Positions 35,534-44,580 of a stretch of 64,000 nt of DNA are shown here, in pieces. The notes under the pieces are model-generated. The model searched no databases, had not been told where the DNA came from, and saw only the letters and a program-made list of their open reading frames with translations. A program made the position numbers and the translations under genes. How positions within the stretch are numbered: position 1 is the stretch's first letter; each line of letters begins with the position of its first letter. This stretch comes from Ruegeria atlantica (GTDB lineage: Bacteria; Pseudomonadota; Alphaproteobacteria; Rhodobacterales; Rhodobacteraceae), in NCBI RefSeq assembly GCF_013033965.1, contig NZ_WQFE01000006.1, positions 124,001-188,000 of the forward strand, given 5' to 3'.

Positions 35534-35978
35534 ACGAGTAATCCTTTCTGGGTGAGCGAAGATAAAATGGCGCGGCTGCGACCATACCTTTCGAAAAGCC
35601 ATGGTGTGCGGCGCGTCGGTGATCGACGGGTTCTAAGTGGTGTTGCCTTCATCAATCGCAGTGGCTTGAGCTAGTTTGGCTCCCCCAATGAATGCAGCCC
35701 ACGGAACACGCTCAAAAATCGCTGGAAGCGATGGAATGACATGGGTGTCTTTGCGCGCATTATGACAGGGCTGGCTGCCGCAGAACTGGGTAGCAAGACG
35801 ATCTCAATTGACGCAGCCGATTGCAGGGCGCCCCGTACGGCTTCCAGCTTGTGGCTCAAAACGGCGACCGTGGACGTCTGAAAGGGCGAACCAAAAGTGG
35901 TATAAACACAAAGCTGCATGCCGTGACCGACACGAGTGGCCACCTCCTCGGCGGAATCCAGACTTTGAAAACAGAATA
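35534..35978 (+). pseudogene. Decayed IS5-family transposase
   Basis: Translation from 35537 reads SNPFWVSEDKMARLRP, then GDRRVLSGVAFINRSGL, KNRWKRWNDMGVFARIM and RTASSL, the typical order of an IS5-group DDE transposase N-terminus. The start codon is replaced by ACG (35534), an in-frame TAG occurs at 35672 where a conserved Arg/Trp would be, and a +1 frameshift near 35864 moves the continuing match (GRTKSGINTKLHAVTD) to another frame. The C-terminal half is lost. It is a relic of an insertion beside tRNA-Pro; no clear terminal repeats were identified. Confidence 0.75.
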
Positions 35979-36046
35979 ATCCGGGCTAACTCCGGGTATG
36001 CGGCGATAGCTGTACCGCTCATTCCTGACTAATTGGTTGATTGTAT

Positions 36047-36123
36047 TGGTCGGAGTGAGAGGATTCGAACCTCCGACCCCTGCCTCCCGAAGACAGTGCT
36101 CTACCAGGCTGAGCTACACTCCG
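36047..36123 (-). tRNA. tRNA-Pro (anticodon CGG)
   Basis: On the minus strand the acceptor stem CGGAGTG pairs with CACTCCG, the D-loop has AGCTCAGCCTGGTAG, the anticodon stem CTGTC/GGCAG encloses the loop TTCGGGA (anticodon CGG), and the T-loop is GGTTCGAATCC. The 3' ACCA is encoded. The gene is 77 bases, complete, and reads proline codon CCG. Confidence 0.95.
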
Positions 36124-36217
36124 ACCGTGGCGCGTGATCTATACCTGCATATTTGGATGTGCAAGGGGCTTTTTCGTGTCGGTTGCACGAATTGGCTCTA
36201 CTTTCCCGAGCCTCGCT

Positions 36218-37333
36218 TCAGGTCAGCACTTCGGTTCGATACAGCCGGATCTTTGTGCCGCCGTGGTCCACAACTGGTCCGGGGGGAAGCAGCGGCAGGC
36301 GGGTGGATCGGGCCAGGCTTGGGTTGCTGGTGACGATGCCGACACGCCAGCCTTTAAATCTGGATTGCAGTACCTTACCCAGACTGCCGTAAACGGAGCG
36401 CAGGCGTTTTTCATCCCCGATCCGCGCACCATAGGGCGGATTGACGATAACAAGACCCGAAGGTCCTGACGGGGGTTTTATGTCGCTGACTGAGTGCGTC
36501 TGAAACCTGGTGAGTTCAGAAACTCCGGCGCGGGCGGCGTTTTTGGTCGATGCCTCAATCGCTCCGCCGTTGCGGTCTGAGCCATGAAAAATCACGTCGG
36601 AGTATGCGACTGGCTTTTGCTGGCGCATCGAGGACCAAAGGACCGGGTCGAAACTCGGCAAGTTTTCAAAGGCAAAGCTGCGTGATCGGCCGGGTTGCAA
36701 TCCCAGTGCGATTTCGGCGGCCTCGATGACAAAGGTGCCGGAGCCGCACATCGGGTCCAGAACGGGCTCGGTCCCTTCGAAGTCGCATTCTCGCAAGAAC
36801 ATCGCAGCCATCGTTTCGCGCATCGGGGCCTTGGCGATGGCTGGTTTGTGGCCACGCTTGTGCAGTGGCTCGCCCGAACTGTCGACCGAAAAGGTGCACA
36901 GATCCTTTTCGATGCGCAAAATGACGCGTACGGTCGCATCGGATGAAATGGGTGCGCCCAAAGTCTCGGTTATCGCCCGTTCGATACGCTGACGGGCGGC
37001 GCCCGCGTGATATATTCTGGATTTGCGACTAATAGCTTCGACTTTGACCGGAACATCAGGGCGCAGAAAATCTGCCCAGGGAAACTTTCTGGCTCGTTTG
37101 TCCAGCTGTGCCAGGTGTACAGCGGGAAACCCGCTCAATCGCACCAGTACCTTGTTCGCACCACGCAAGCAAAGGTTGGCGCGCCAGGCTTCCGGCCAGC
37201 CACCGCGACAAGTCACGCCGCCGGGCGACGGTTTTGCATTTGCGAATCCCTGCTCGACCGCTTCCGCATGCAGTGGGGCTTCGAGGCCGGGCGTTGCCAC
37301 CAGAAAAATCTCAAAATCGTCGTTTGGTTCCAT
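36218..37333 (-). CDS. RlmL/YcbY-like class I rRNA methyltransferase
   Basis: A 371-residue SAM-dependent methyltransferase. An N-terminal THUMP-like RNA-binding region (about 1-150) precedes a Rossmann methyltransferase domain with MCGSGTFVIEAAEIA (about 196-210) and the catalytic NPPYGARIG (about 301-309), typical of guanine-N2 methyltransferases acting on 23S rRNA. It is shorter than fused E. coli RlmL and lacks its second domain. It is divergent from nqrA. The exact target base is inferred. Confidence 0.85.
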   Translation of the reverse strand: MEPNDDFEIFLVATPGLEAPLHAEAVEQGFANAKPSPGGVTCRGGWPEAWRANLCLRGANKVLVRLSGFPAVHLAQLDKRARKFPWADFLRPDVPVKVEAISRKSRIYHAGAARQRIERAITETLGAPISSDATVRVILRIEKDLCTFSVDSSGEPLHKRGHKPAIAKAPMRETMAAMFLRECDFEGTEPVLDPMCGSGTFVIEAAEIALGLQPGRSRSFAFENLPSFDPVLWSSMRQQKPVAYSDVIFHGSDRNGGAIEASTKNAARAGVSELTRFQTHSVSDIKPPSGPSGLVIVNPPYGARIGDEKRLRSVYGSLGKVLQSRFKGWRVGIVTSNPSLARSTRLPLLPPGPVVDHGGTKIRLYRTEVLT

Positions 37334-37406
37334 CCTCGGTGCTTACACCGGAAGTGTTGCGGGGGCGATACGCAAAATCAGCAGGTCTAAAATGCACGCC
37401 TTCAAG

Positions 37407-37565
37407 TTAAATTGACAATTTATCGGCAATTTCAGCGGTAACGGGTTTGCCTTTGGCAGCGTCCCCGCGTAAAGGGTCCGTGATCAAAACGAAGCTTGGA
37501 ACGAAAACGGGTGCAATGCGCCTTTTTTGCTCGCAGGCTCCCACATACAGATCGTTTTGTGCCAC
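37407..37565 (-). CDS. Possible 52-residue small ORF antisense to the nqrA leader
   Basis: A GTG-started 52-codon frame between the methyltransferase and nqrA. Its product (LYVGACEQKRR, later PVTAEIADKLS) has a protein-like composition but no recognised family. No strong ribosome binding site is seen. It could be noise, a C-terminal relic, or a small protein; kept at low confidence. Confidence 0.2.
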   Translation of the reverse strand: MAQNDLYVGACEQKRRIAPVFVPSFVLITDPLRGDAAKGKPVTAEIADKLSI

Positions 37566-37621
37566 TATACGGTGGCAGGAATGATGTGTTGCAGGAAAGA
37601 GGCTTGGAAGACAGTAGCGAC

Positions 37622-38965
37622 ATGCAAACTTTCAAACTGAAAAAAGGGTTGGAATTGCCGGTGCAGGGCGCACCAGAGCAGACGATTCAACCAGGTCCTG
37701 AATTCAGTTCAGTAGGGGTATTGGGGGCAGATTATCTGGGCCTAAAACCACGTATGCTGGTTCAGGAGGGTGAAGAGGTCCAGCGGGGGACACCGCTGTT
37801 TTGCCACAAGGACGTGCCCGAAGCGATGATGGTTGCCCCGCTCAGTGGCAAGGTCGTGGCCATCAACCGTGGCGCACGTCGGGTATTGCAGAGCGTCGTG
37901 ATCGAAGTCTCTGACCCCAACGATGCAGGGCTGGATTTCTCTGGTGTGGGCAACGCCGATACCGCCGAGGGCGTGACGGAACGCCTTTGCGCTGCTGGTT
38001 TGTGGACAGCATTCCGTACGCGTCCTTACTCAAAGATCCCCGCACCGGGAACAAAGCCCGCGGCGATTTTCGTCACGGCGATGGATAGCGAGCCTCTGGC
38101 CGCTGATGCTGCAATCATTATTCAAGATGCAGGTGACGCCTTTGCTGCCGGCCTGAACGCTGTGGCCAAGCTGACCGAGGGTAAGACGTATCTGTGCCAA
38201 AAAGAGGGCAACGCCCTTCCGGGCGCCGACGTTCCGGGTGTCGAAGCGGCAGCGTTTTCCGGACCGCACCCTGCCGGTCTGGCAGGAACGCACATCCACT
38301 TCCTTGAGCCACTGGCCGGTGAAAAACAGGTTTGGACGATCGGCTATCAGGATATCATCGCAATTGGCCGTCTGATGCAGACGGGTCATCTGGACCCGAA
38401 CATCGTGATTGCCCTGTCCGGTCCCGGCGCGCGCCAGCCGCGCCTGATCCGCACCGTCATGGGGGCATCGACCGATGATCTTACCCGTGACGAAATCAAT
38501 GTGGACGGCACGGCCCGTGTGATCTCGGGCTCGATCCTGTCGGGCCGTCATGCTGAGGGGGCACAAGCCTATCTGGGCCGTTTCGCGCGTCAGATCAGCA
38601 TCATCCGCGAAGACCATGATCAGCATACGCTGGGCTGGATCCTTCCGATGCCATCGAAATATGCGGTTCAGCCTGTACTGGGTTCGGCCTTTGCCAAAAA
38701 ACTGTTTGCCTTCACGTCGAACCTGAATGGCGGGCGTCGTGCGATGGTGCCGACCGGCACGTTCGAACAACTGATGCCGCAGGATTATTTACCGACACAG
38801 TTGCTGCGCGCTTTGCTGGTCATGGACACGGATACCGCACAGGCACTGGGTGCGCTGGAGCTGGACGAAGAGGACCTTGGCCTCGTTGGCTTTGCCTGTC
38901 CGGCGAAATATGAATATGGGCTGGCGCTGCGCGACTGCCTGACAAAGATTGAAAAGGAGGGCTGA
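37622..38965 (+). CDS. nqrA: Na+-translocating NADH:quinone reductase subunit A
   Basis: A 447-residue cytoplasmic-facing subunit of the Na+-NQR complex. It begins MQTFKLKKGLELPVQG, the conserved NqrA start, and continues with the barrel-sandwich and SLBB-like domains (YLGLKPRMLVQEGEEV, then PGARQPR). NqrA carries the quinone-binding region. The ATG at 37622 is preferred to a longer frame from 37496 because of this N-terminus. It is the first gene of nqrABCDEF, spaced 5 bases from nqrB. Confidence 0.95.
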   Translation: MQTFKLKKGLELPVQGAPEQTIQPGPEFSSVGVLGADYLGLKPRMLVQEGEEVQRGTPLFCHKDVPEAMMVAPLSGKVVAINRGARRVLQSVVIEVSDPNDAGLDFSGVGNADTAEGVTERLCAAGLWTAFRTRPYSKIPAPGTKPAAIFVTAMDSEPLAADAAIIIQDAGDAFAAGLNAVAKLTEGKTYLCQKEGNALPGADVPGVEAAAFSGPHPAGLAGTHIHFLEPLAGEKQVWTIGYQDIIAIGRLMQTGHLDPNIVIALSGPGARQPRLIRTVMGASTDDLTRDEINVDGTARVISGSILSGRHAEGAQAYLGRFARQISIIREDHDQHTLGWILPMPSKYAVQPVLGSAFAKKLFAFTSNLNGGRRAMVPTGTFEQLMPQDYLPTQLLRALLVMDTDTAQALGALELDEEDLGLVGFACPAKYEYGLALRDCLTKIEKEG

Positions 38966-38970
38966 TCCGA

Positions 38971-40179
38971 ATGGGTTTGCGCAACTTCTTTGACCGGATC
39001 GAGCCGAACTTTACCAAGGGCGGCAAGTACGAGAAGTATTTCCCCATCTACGAGATGGTCGAAAGCTTCATCTACACTCCGAAAACCGTAACCACCGTTG
39101 CACCCCATGCGCGGTCTTATGTGGATATGAAGCGGATCATGACTTATGTCGTGATCGCCACGATCCCATGTATCCTTTGGGGAATGTACAATACCGGATA
39201 CCAGGCGAACTCGGCCATTGCCGCGCTTGGTCCGGATTCTGCAACAGGTTGGCGGATTGCCATCCTGCAGATGTTCGGTATCTCACTGAACCCGAACAGC
39301 ATCTTTGCCAATGTGATTCACGGGTTGATGTATTTCCTACCGATTTACATCGTCACTCTGGTCGCTGGTGGTATCTTCGAGGTTATCTTTGCGACCGTCC
39401 GTGGACACGAGGTGAATGAAGGTTTCCTTGTAACCTCAATGCTTTACACGCTGATCATGCCCGCATCCACGCCGCTTTGGCAGGTTGCGTTGGGCATCAT
39501 CTTCGGTGTGGTCATCGGTAAGGAAGTCTTTGGCGGTACTGGCAAAAACTTCCTGAATCCTGCGCTTGTCGGTCGAGCGTTCCTGTACTTTGCTTATCCG
39601 GCGAATATGTCGGGTGACACGGTCTGGACCCCGGTTGATGGCTTTTCGGGCGCAACGGCATTGTCCGTTTCCGCCTCGGAAGGGTATCAGGCATTGGCCA
39701 CCGAGGGACTTACCTGGTGGAACGCGTTTCTGGGTCAGATGCAGGGTAGCTTTGGTGAGACCTCGACGCTGGCCTGTATGATCGGTCTGGCATTTCTGTT
39801 GATGACGCGCATTGCCAATTTCCGCCTGATTGTCGGCTGTCTGGCAGGCACCATAGGTCTTACCTTGCTGTTCAACCTGATTGGGTCGGACACCAACCCG
39901 ATGTTCGCGATGCCCTGGTACTGGCATGTCGTCGTCGGCGGTTACGCCTTCGGTCTGGCCTTCATGGTGACTGAGCCTGTTTCGGCCAGCCACACTAACA
40001 TGGGTCGCTATATCTACGGCGCACTGATTGGTATCATGGTTGTGTTGATCCGTGTGGTGAACCCCGCTTTCCCCGAAGGCATGATGCTGGCAATCCTGTT
40101 CGGTAACGTCTTTGCACCGCTGATCGATTATTTCGTCGTTCAGGCAAACATCAAACGGAGGGCGCGTCGCCATGTCTGA
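38971..40179 (+). CDS. nqrB: Na+-translocating NADH:quinone reductase subunit B
   Basis: A 402-residue membrane subunit with about ten helices. It carries a covalent FMN site: SGAT at 226-229, with Thr229 as the likely attachment residue, to be modified by the ApbE enzyme encoded downstream at 44581. The riboflavin and quinone pathway of NQR runs through this subunit. Strongly conserved segments such as GGTGKNFLNPALVGR (about 190-204) confirm the identity. Its stop overlaps nqrC by eight bases. Confidence 0.95.
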   Translation: MGLRNFFDRIEPNFTKGGKYEKYFPIYEMVESFIYTPKTVTTVAPHARSYVDMKRIMTYVVIATIPCILWGMYNTGYQANSAIAALGPDSATGWRIAILQMFGISLNPNSIFANVIHGLMYFLPIYIVTLVAGGIFEVIFATVRGHEVNEGFLVTSMLYTLIMPASTPLWQVALGIIFGVVIGKEVFGGTGKNFLNPALVGRAFLYFAYPANMSGDTVWTPVDGFSGATALSVSASEGYQALATEGLTWWNAFLGQMQGSFGETSTLACMIGLAFLLMTRIANFRLIVGCLAGTIGLTLLFNLIGSDTNPMFAMPWYWHVVVGGYAFGLAFMVTEPVSASHTNMGRYIYGALIGIMVVLIRVVNPAFPEGMMLAILFGNVFAPLIDYFVVQANIKRRARRHV

Positions 40180-40987
40180 TACGCAATCCCCAGAACCCAA
40201 GGGCGCGATTGCCAAGTTTCTGGCGGCCTCGCCGGACTCGGTCGGTAAAACGATCTTTATCGCCGTCGCGGTCTGTCTGGTGGCTTCAATGGTGGTGTCC
40301 GCCGCGGCCGTTAGCCTGCGCCCGGTTCAGGAAGCCAACGCATTAAAAGACAAACAGATCAACGTTCTGCAGGTTGCCGGTGTCTACGAACCTGGCACCG
40401 ATGTCTCCGAGGCTTTCGCCGCGTTCGAGCCGCACGTTCTTGAGCTGTCGACGGGCGCATTTGTTGACGATCAATTTGATCCGGCAACCTTCGACGATCT
40501 GGCCGCGGCAAGTGACCCGGAACTGAGCGTTGCGCTGAATGATGACCCGGCGGGCATTGGCCGCAAGGCATTGTACCGCGTCGTCTACCTGTTGCGCGAC
40601 GATTCCGGTGCGTTGGACAAAGTGATCCTGCCACTGCACGGCTATGGTCTGTGGTCGACGCTCTATGGCTTTATCGCGCTGGAAAACAACGGGAACGATA
40701 TCTACGGCCTTCAGTTCTATCAGCACGGTGAAACGCCGGGTCTGGGTGCTGAGGTGGACAACCCCCGCTGGAAAGCACTGTGGAATGGCAAGAAACTGCG
40801 GGATGATGCGGGTGATCTGCAGATCACCGTATCAAAGTCCCAGCCAACTGCAGGTCCCGACTTCTATGTAGATGCGCTGGCCGGCGCGACGCTGACCTCG
40901 GTAGGTGTCGATAACCTGGTTAAATTCTGGATGGGTGATGCGGGCTACGCTCCTTTCCTGGCCAAACTGCAAGCAGGAGAGATTTGA
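40172..40987 (+). CDS. nqrC: Na+-translocating NADH:quinone reductase subunit C
   Basis: A 271-residue subunit with one N-terminal membrane helix (about 20-45) and a large periplasmic domain that holds a covalent FMN. The attachment motif reads DALAGATLT with Thr240 as the expected residue; most homologues have Ser rather than Ala before the Gly, which ApbE-type enzymes generally tolerate. It overlaps nqrB by eight bases and nqrD by four. It passes electrons towards the quinone site. Confidence 0.93.
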   Translation: MSDTQSPEPKGAIAKFLAASPDSVGKTIFIAVAVCLVASMVVSAAAVSLRPVQEANALKDKQINVLQVAGVYEPGTDVSEAFAAFEPHVLELSTGAFVDDQFDPATFDDLAAASDPELSVALNDDPAGIGRKALYRVVYLLRDDSGALDKVILPLHGYGLWSTLYGFIALENNGNDIYGLQFYQHGETPGLGAEVDNPRWKALWNGKKLRDDAGDLQITVSKSQPTAGPDFYVDALAGATLTSVGVDNLVKFWMGDAGYAPFLAKLQAGEI

Positions 40988-41640
40988 TGTCCCAGACCAA
41001 GAAAGAGATGCTGGTCGACCCGCTTGTCGACAACAACCCGATTACCCTGCAGGTGCTGGGTATCTGTTCGGCGCTGGCGGTGACCTCGTCGCTGCAGGTG
41101 TCGATGGTGATGGCGCTGGCGGTGATCTTCGTGACGTCGTTCTCGTCCTTCTTCATCTCGTGCCTGCGCAACCAGATCCCGGGTTCGATCCGGATCATCG
41201 TGCAGATGGTGATCATCGCCTCTCTGGTGATCCTGGTGGACCAGATCCTTAAGGCCTACGCTTTTGAGATTTCGAAAACCCTGTCGGTTTTCGTCGGCCT
41301 GATCATCACCAACTGTATCGTGATGGGCCGCGCCGAAGCGTTTGCGATGAAGAACCCGCCGGTCGCGTCGTTCATCGACGGTATGGGCAACGGCATGGGC
41401 TATGGCCTGATCCTGCTGCTGGTTGGTTTCATCCGCGAGTTGTTCGGGAACGGTTCACTGTTTGGCGTCACAATTCTGGAAACCGTCAACAATGGTGGCT
41501 GGTACGTGCCCAACGGCATGCTGCTGCTGCCACCGTCCGCGTTCTTTATCATCGGTCTGATCATCTGGGCCTTCCGCACATGGAAGCCGAACCAGGTCGA
41601 AGAACGTGAATACAAAATTCAGCAGGTAGAGGCCCACTGA
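40984..41640 (+). CDS. nqrD: Na+-translocating NADH:quinone reductase subunit D
   Basis: A 218-residue integral membrane subunit with six helices. The segments [10 protein letters not shown] (about 16-25), [19 protein letters not shown] (about 100-118) and [13 protein letters not shown] are characteristic of NqrD/RnfE. With NqrE it coordinates the membrane-buried iron and forms part of the Na+ path. The gene is coupled to both neighbours (overlaps of four and one base). Local GC is higher than elsewhere in the operon. Confidence 0.95.
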   Translation: MMSQTKKEMLVDPLVDNNPITLQVLGICSALAVTSSLQVSMVMALAVIFVTSFSSFFISCLRNQIPGSIRIIVQMVIIASLVILVDQILKAYAFEISKTLSVFVGLIITNCIVMGRAEAFAMKNPPVASFIDGMGNGMGYGLILLLVGFIRELFGNGSLFGVTILETVNNGGWYVPNGMLLLPPSAFFIIGLIIWAFRTWKPNQVEEREYKIQQVEAH

Positions 41641-42248
41641 TGGAAGGTCTGATTTCACTGGCCGTGAAGGCCATCTTTGTTGAAAACCTCGCGCTTAGCT
41701 TCTTTCTCGGCATGTGTACCTTCATCGCCGTGTCCAAGAAGATTTCGACCGCACTGGGTCTGGGTATTTCGGTGATGGTCGTTCAGGCGATCACCGTGCC
41801 GACGAACAACCTGCTGCTCAGCTATCTGCTGAAGCCGGGCGCGCTGGCTTGGGCTGGTTTCCCCGATGTGGACCTGACCTTCCTCGGCCTGATCTCGTAT
41901 ATCGGCGTGATTGCGGCGATGGTTCAGATCCTTGAGATGGTCTTGGATAAGTACTTCCCTCCGCTCTACAACGCGCTGGGAATCTTCCTGCCGCTGATCA
42001 CGGTGAACTGCGCCATCCTGGGTGGGTCTCTGTTCATGGTTGAGCGTGACTATAACTTCGCCGAAGCCGCAACCTATGGTCTGTCTTCTGGCTTTGGTTG
42101 GGCGCTGGCGATCACTGCAATGGCTGGTGTGCGCGAAAAGCTGAAGTACTCGGACATTCCGGATGGTCTGCAGGGTCTAGGTATTACCTTCATCACCGCG
42201 GGACTGATGGCGATGGCCTTCATGTCCTTCTCGGGCGTGAAGCTGTAA
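41640..42248 (+). CDS. nqrE: Na+-translocating NADH:quinone reductase subunit E
   Basis: A 202-residue six-helix membrane protein, homologue and structural partner of NqrD. Characteristic segments are [15 protein letters not shown] (near the start, with the Cys ligand), [11 protein letters not shown] (about 119-129, second Cys) and GFGWALAI. The start shares a base with the nqrD stop. The two conserved Cys supply iron ligands. Confidence 0.95.
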   Translation: MEGLISLAVKAIFVENLALSFFLGMCTFIAVSKKISTALGLGISVMVVQAITVPTNNLLLSYLLKPGALAWAGFPDVDLTFLGLISYIGVIAAMVQILEMVLDKYFPPLYNALGIFLPLITVNCAILGGSLFMVERDYNFAEAATYGLSSGFGWALAITAMAGVREKLKYSDIPDGLQGLGITFITAGLMAMAFMSFSGVKL

Positions 42249-42260
42249 GGGGAGGCTCGC

Positions 42261-43484
42261 ATGGAAACTTTTAGCCTGGGCGTCGTCCTTTTTACCCTGA
42301 TTGTTATCGCACTGGTTGCCATCATTATGGCAGCTCGTTCGAAACTGGTGTCGACCGGTGACGTGAACATCACTATTAACGGCGAGAAAACCATCTCGGT
42401 TCCTGCGGGCGGCAAACTGCTGCAAACACTGGCGGCTGAGAAACTGTTCGTTCCCTCTGCTTGTGGTGGTGGTGGTACCTGTGCGCAGTGCCGTGTGCGT
42501 GTGCATTCGGGTGGTGGGTCTATCTTGCCGACCGAAGAAAGCCACATCACCAAGCGTGAAGCTGCCTGCGGCGACCGCCTCTCCTGTCAGGTGGCCGTTA
42601 AACAGGATATGGATATCGAAGTTCCTGAAGAGGTCTTCGGCGTCAAGAAATGGGAATGTACCGTCCGCTCGAATGAAAACGTGGCAACCTTCATCAAGGC
42701 GCTGACGCTGGATCTACCGGAAGGCGAGGATGTGAATTTCCGCGCCGGCGGCTACATCCAGATTGAAGCGCCTGCGCATGCGTTAAAATACACTGATTTC
42801 GACGTCGAGGAAGAGTACCGCGAGGACTGGGATCGCTTTAACCTTTGGCAGTACGAGTCGGTTGTGAGCGAACCAATCGAGCGTGCCTATTCAATGGCTA
42901 ACTATCCAGACGAAAAGGGCATGATCATGCTGAACGTCCGGGTTGCTTCGCCGCCTCCGGGATCGGAAGGTATCCCTGCCGGTCAGATGTCGTCTTATAT
43001 CTTCAACCTGAAGCCGGGCGACAAGGTCACGATCTCGGGTCCGTTCGGTGAGTTCTTTGCCCGCGAAACCGAGAAAGAGATGGTCTTCATCGGTGGTGGT
43101 GCCGGTATGGCACCGATGCGCAGCCACATCTTTGACCAACTCAAGCGCCTTGAGAACCGCAACCGCAAGATCAGTTTCTGGTACGGCGCGCGCTCGAAGA
43201 AAGAGATGTTCTTTGTCGAGGACTTCGATAATCTGGCCAAGGAATTCGACAACTTCGAATGGCATGTCGCCCTGTCAGATGCACAGCCCGAGGACGATTG
43301 GAAAGGCTACACCGGTTTTATCCACAACGTCCTGTTTGAAGAGTATCTCAAGAACCACCCTGCGCCAGAGGACTGTGAGTTCTATATGTGTGGCCCACCG
43401 ATCATGAACCAGTCGGTTATCAACATGCTGCTGGATCTGGGTGTGGACCGCGAAGATATCATGCTGGACGATTTCGGCGGGTAA
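42261..43484 (+). CDS. nqrF: Na+-translocating NADH:quinone reductase subunit F
   Basis: A 407-residue subunit with an N-terminal helix (about 5-25), a 2Fe-2S ferredoxin domain ([11 protein letters not shown], about 69-79, with a fourth Cys after GDRLSC) and a C-terminal FAD/NADH domain ([28 protein letters not shown]). It is where NADH is oxidised. It ends the operon; a strong terminator follows at once. Confidence 0.96.
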   Translation: METFSLGVVLFTLIVIALVAIIMAARSKLVSTGDVNITINGEKTISVPAGGKLLQTLAAEKLFVPSACGGGGTCAQCRVRVHSGGGSILPTEESHITKREAACGDRLSCQVAVKQDMDIEVPEEVFGVKKWECTVRSNENVATFIKALTLDLPEGEDVNFRAGGYIQIEAPAHALKYTDFDVEEEYREDWDRFNLWQYESVVSEPIERAYSMANYPDEKGMIMLNVRVASPPPGSEGIPAGQMSSYIFNLKPGDKVTISGPFGEFFARETEKEMVFIGGGAGMAPMRSHIFDQLKRLENRNRKISFWYGARSKKEMFFVEDFDNLAKEFDNFEWHVALSDAQPEDDWKGYTGFIHNVLFEEYLKNHPAPEDCEFYMCGPPIMNQSVINMLLDLGVDREDIMLDDFGG

Positions 43485-43490
43485 TTGACA

Positions 43491-43522
43491 AAAAACCGGC
43501 GCTGATTAGCGCCGGTTTTTTT
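43491..43522 (+). terminator. Strong Rho-independent terminator of the nqr operon
   Basis: CCGGCGCT-GATT-AGCGCCGG (43496-43515) forms a perfect eight-pair stem followed by seven T residues, six to ten bases past the nqrF stop. An A-run before the stem allows use in the opposite direction as well. A run of nine G residues follows (43523-43531). Confidence 0.95.
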
Positions 43523-43681
43523 GGGGGGGGGCTCATAGACGTGTTACCGTGGATCGACGACCTGAGTCTTGAGTAAATCCGCCGTCATCCGGATATGAGT
43601 CTTCTGCCTTACCCATTACGATAACAGGTCATCGCCCATGCTTACGGTCAGATAAGATCAAAGGACTTTCTTCCGGACCGG

Positions 43682-44206
43682 TCAGCCGACGATCATTTGT
43701 TTCATGCGCAAAGCTTCATATTCCAGCTCTTTCAGCCGGAAATGGACCACGTCACCGATCGTGATCACGCCGTGCAGTTTTCCGTCGCTCAGAACCGGCA
43801 TGTGGCGGAAACGCCCGTCGGTCATCGTTTTCAGGACATCATTCAGCAGATCGTCCGGCGAGCATGTCTTGACCTCGCGCGTCATCAGATCCTCGACGGA
43901 TTGCGGTAGGGTCTGGCCGGGCGTGTCGGCCATGCGCCGTACGATGTCACGTTCGGACAGAATACCCTGAAGGGTGCCGTTCTGATCGGTCACAACTACG
44001 GCACCAATCCGCTTGTCCTTGAGGGTGTTCACGACCGAATGGATCGTGTCATTTGGGCGCACCGCAAATACAGCATCCCCTTTGCCCGAAAGCAATTTCG
44101 CAACTGTCGTCTGAGTGTGCGACAGATTGGACTCCACCGATTGACTGTGCGTGCTTGTATCGGCCTTGTCGCCACGGGTGGGGGGCTGATATGAGGTTGG
44201 GGCCAT
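43682..44206 (-). CDS. CBS-domain protein
   Basis: A 174-residue protein with a disordered Thr/Ser-rich N-terminal tail (about 1-35) and two CBS domains (Bateman pair): DTIHSVVNTLKDKRIGAVVV, then DVLKTMTDGRFRHMPVL (named by key residues). Such modules bind adenine nucleotides and regulate transport or metabolism. The ATG at 44206, with GAGGAG upstream, is chosen over a longer frame from 44308 that has no site. It lies on the opposite strand between nqrF and apbE, so a role tied to NQR or energy state is possible but inferred. Confidence 0.82.
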   Translation of the reverse strand: MAPTSYQPPTRGDKADTSTHSQSVESNLSHTQTTVAKLLSGKGDAVFAVRPNDTIHSVVNTLKDKRIGAVVVTDQNGTLQGILSERDIVRRMADTPGQTLPQSVEDLMTREVKTCSPDDLLNDVLKTMTDGRFRHMPVLSDGKLHGVITIGDVVHFRLKELEYEALRMKQMIVG

Positions 44207-44327
44207 TGGCAATCTCCTCTTATTTTTGAGATGGCTTCCCCTACACCTTACCGCAGCAATGCGGTCTGTATAGGGTGCAATTGCCCAAACCGGGGAAAAC
44301 TGCCGCAAAACAAGGATATCCGGCCTG

Positions 44328-44513
44328 TTGTCTGACCTTTACCTTACCCCACCCATCGCAGCGCTGATTTTCTTTGCCGTGGTCGTATGTGGGCATAACT
44401 TTCGAATGGCCTGGAAACAGCAACCCGTCGGTTGGCAGAAAAAGGCCTGGTTGTTTGGGGTGCCTGCCGGAATTGGGTTGCTGGTTTTGGGATTCCTGCC
44501 GCTAAAGCTGTGA
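44328..44513 (+). CDS. Small membrane protein
   Basis: A 61-residue two-helix protein (helix one about 10-25, helix two about 42-58) with a TTG start and no strong ribosome binding site. It is divergent from the CBS gene and ends 67 bases before apbE. Its placement inside the NQR-related block makes a helper role thinkable. I do not recognise the family, and it may be spurious. Confidence 0.45.
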   Translation: MSDLYLTPPIAALIFFAVVVCGHNFRMAWKQQPVGWQKKAWLFGVPAGIGLLVLGFLPLKL

Positions 44514-44580
44514 AGTCGGTTTGACTCTGTACGGGGCCGCTGGCATATGCCGGGCACGGTTTTCCTCAGGAGGTCTCTCG

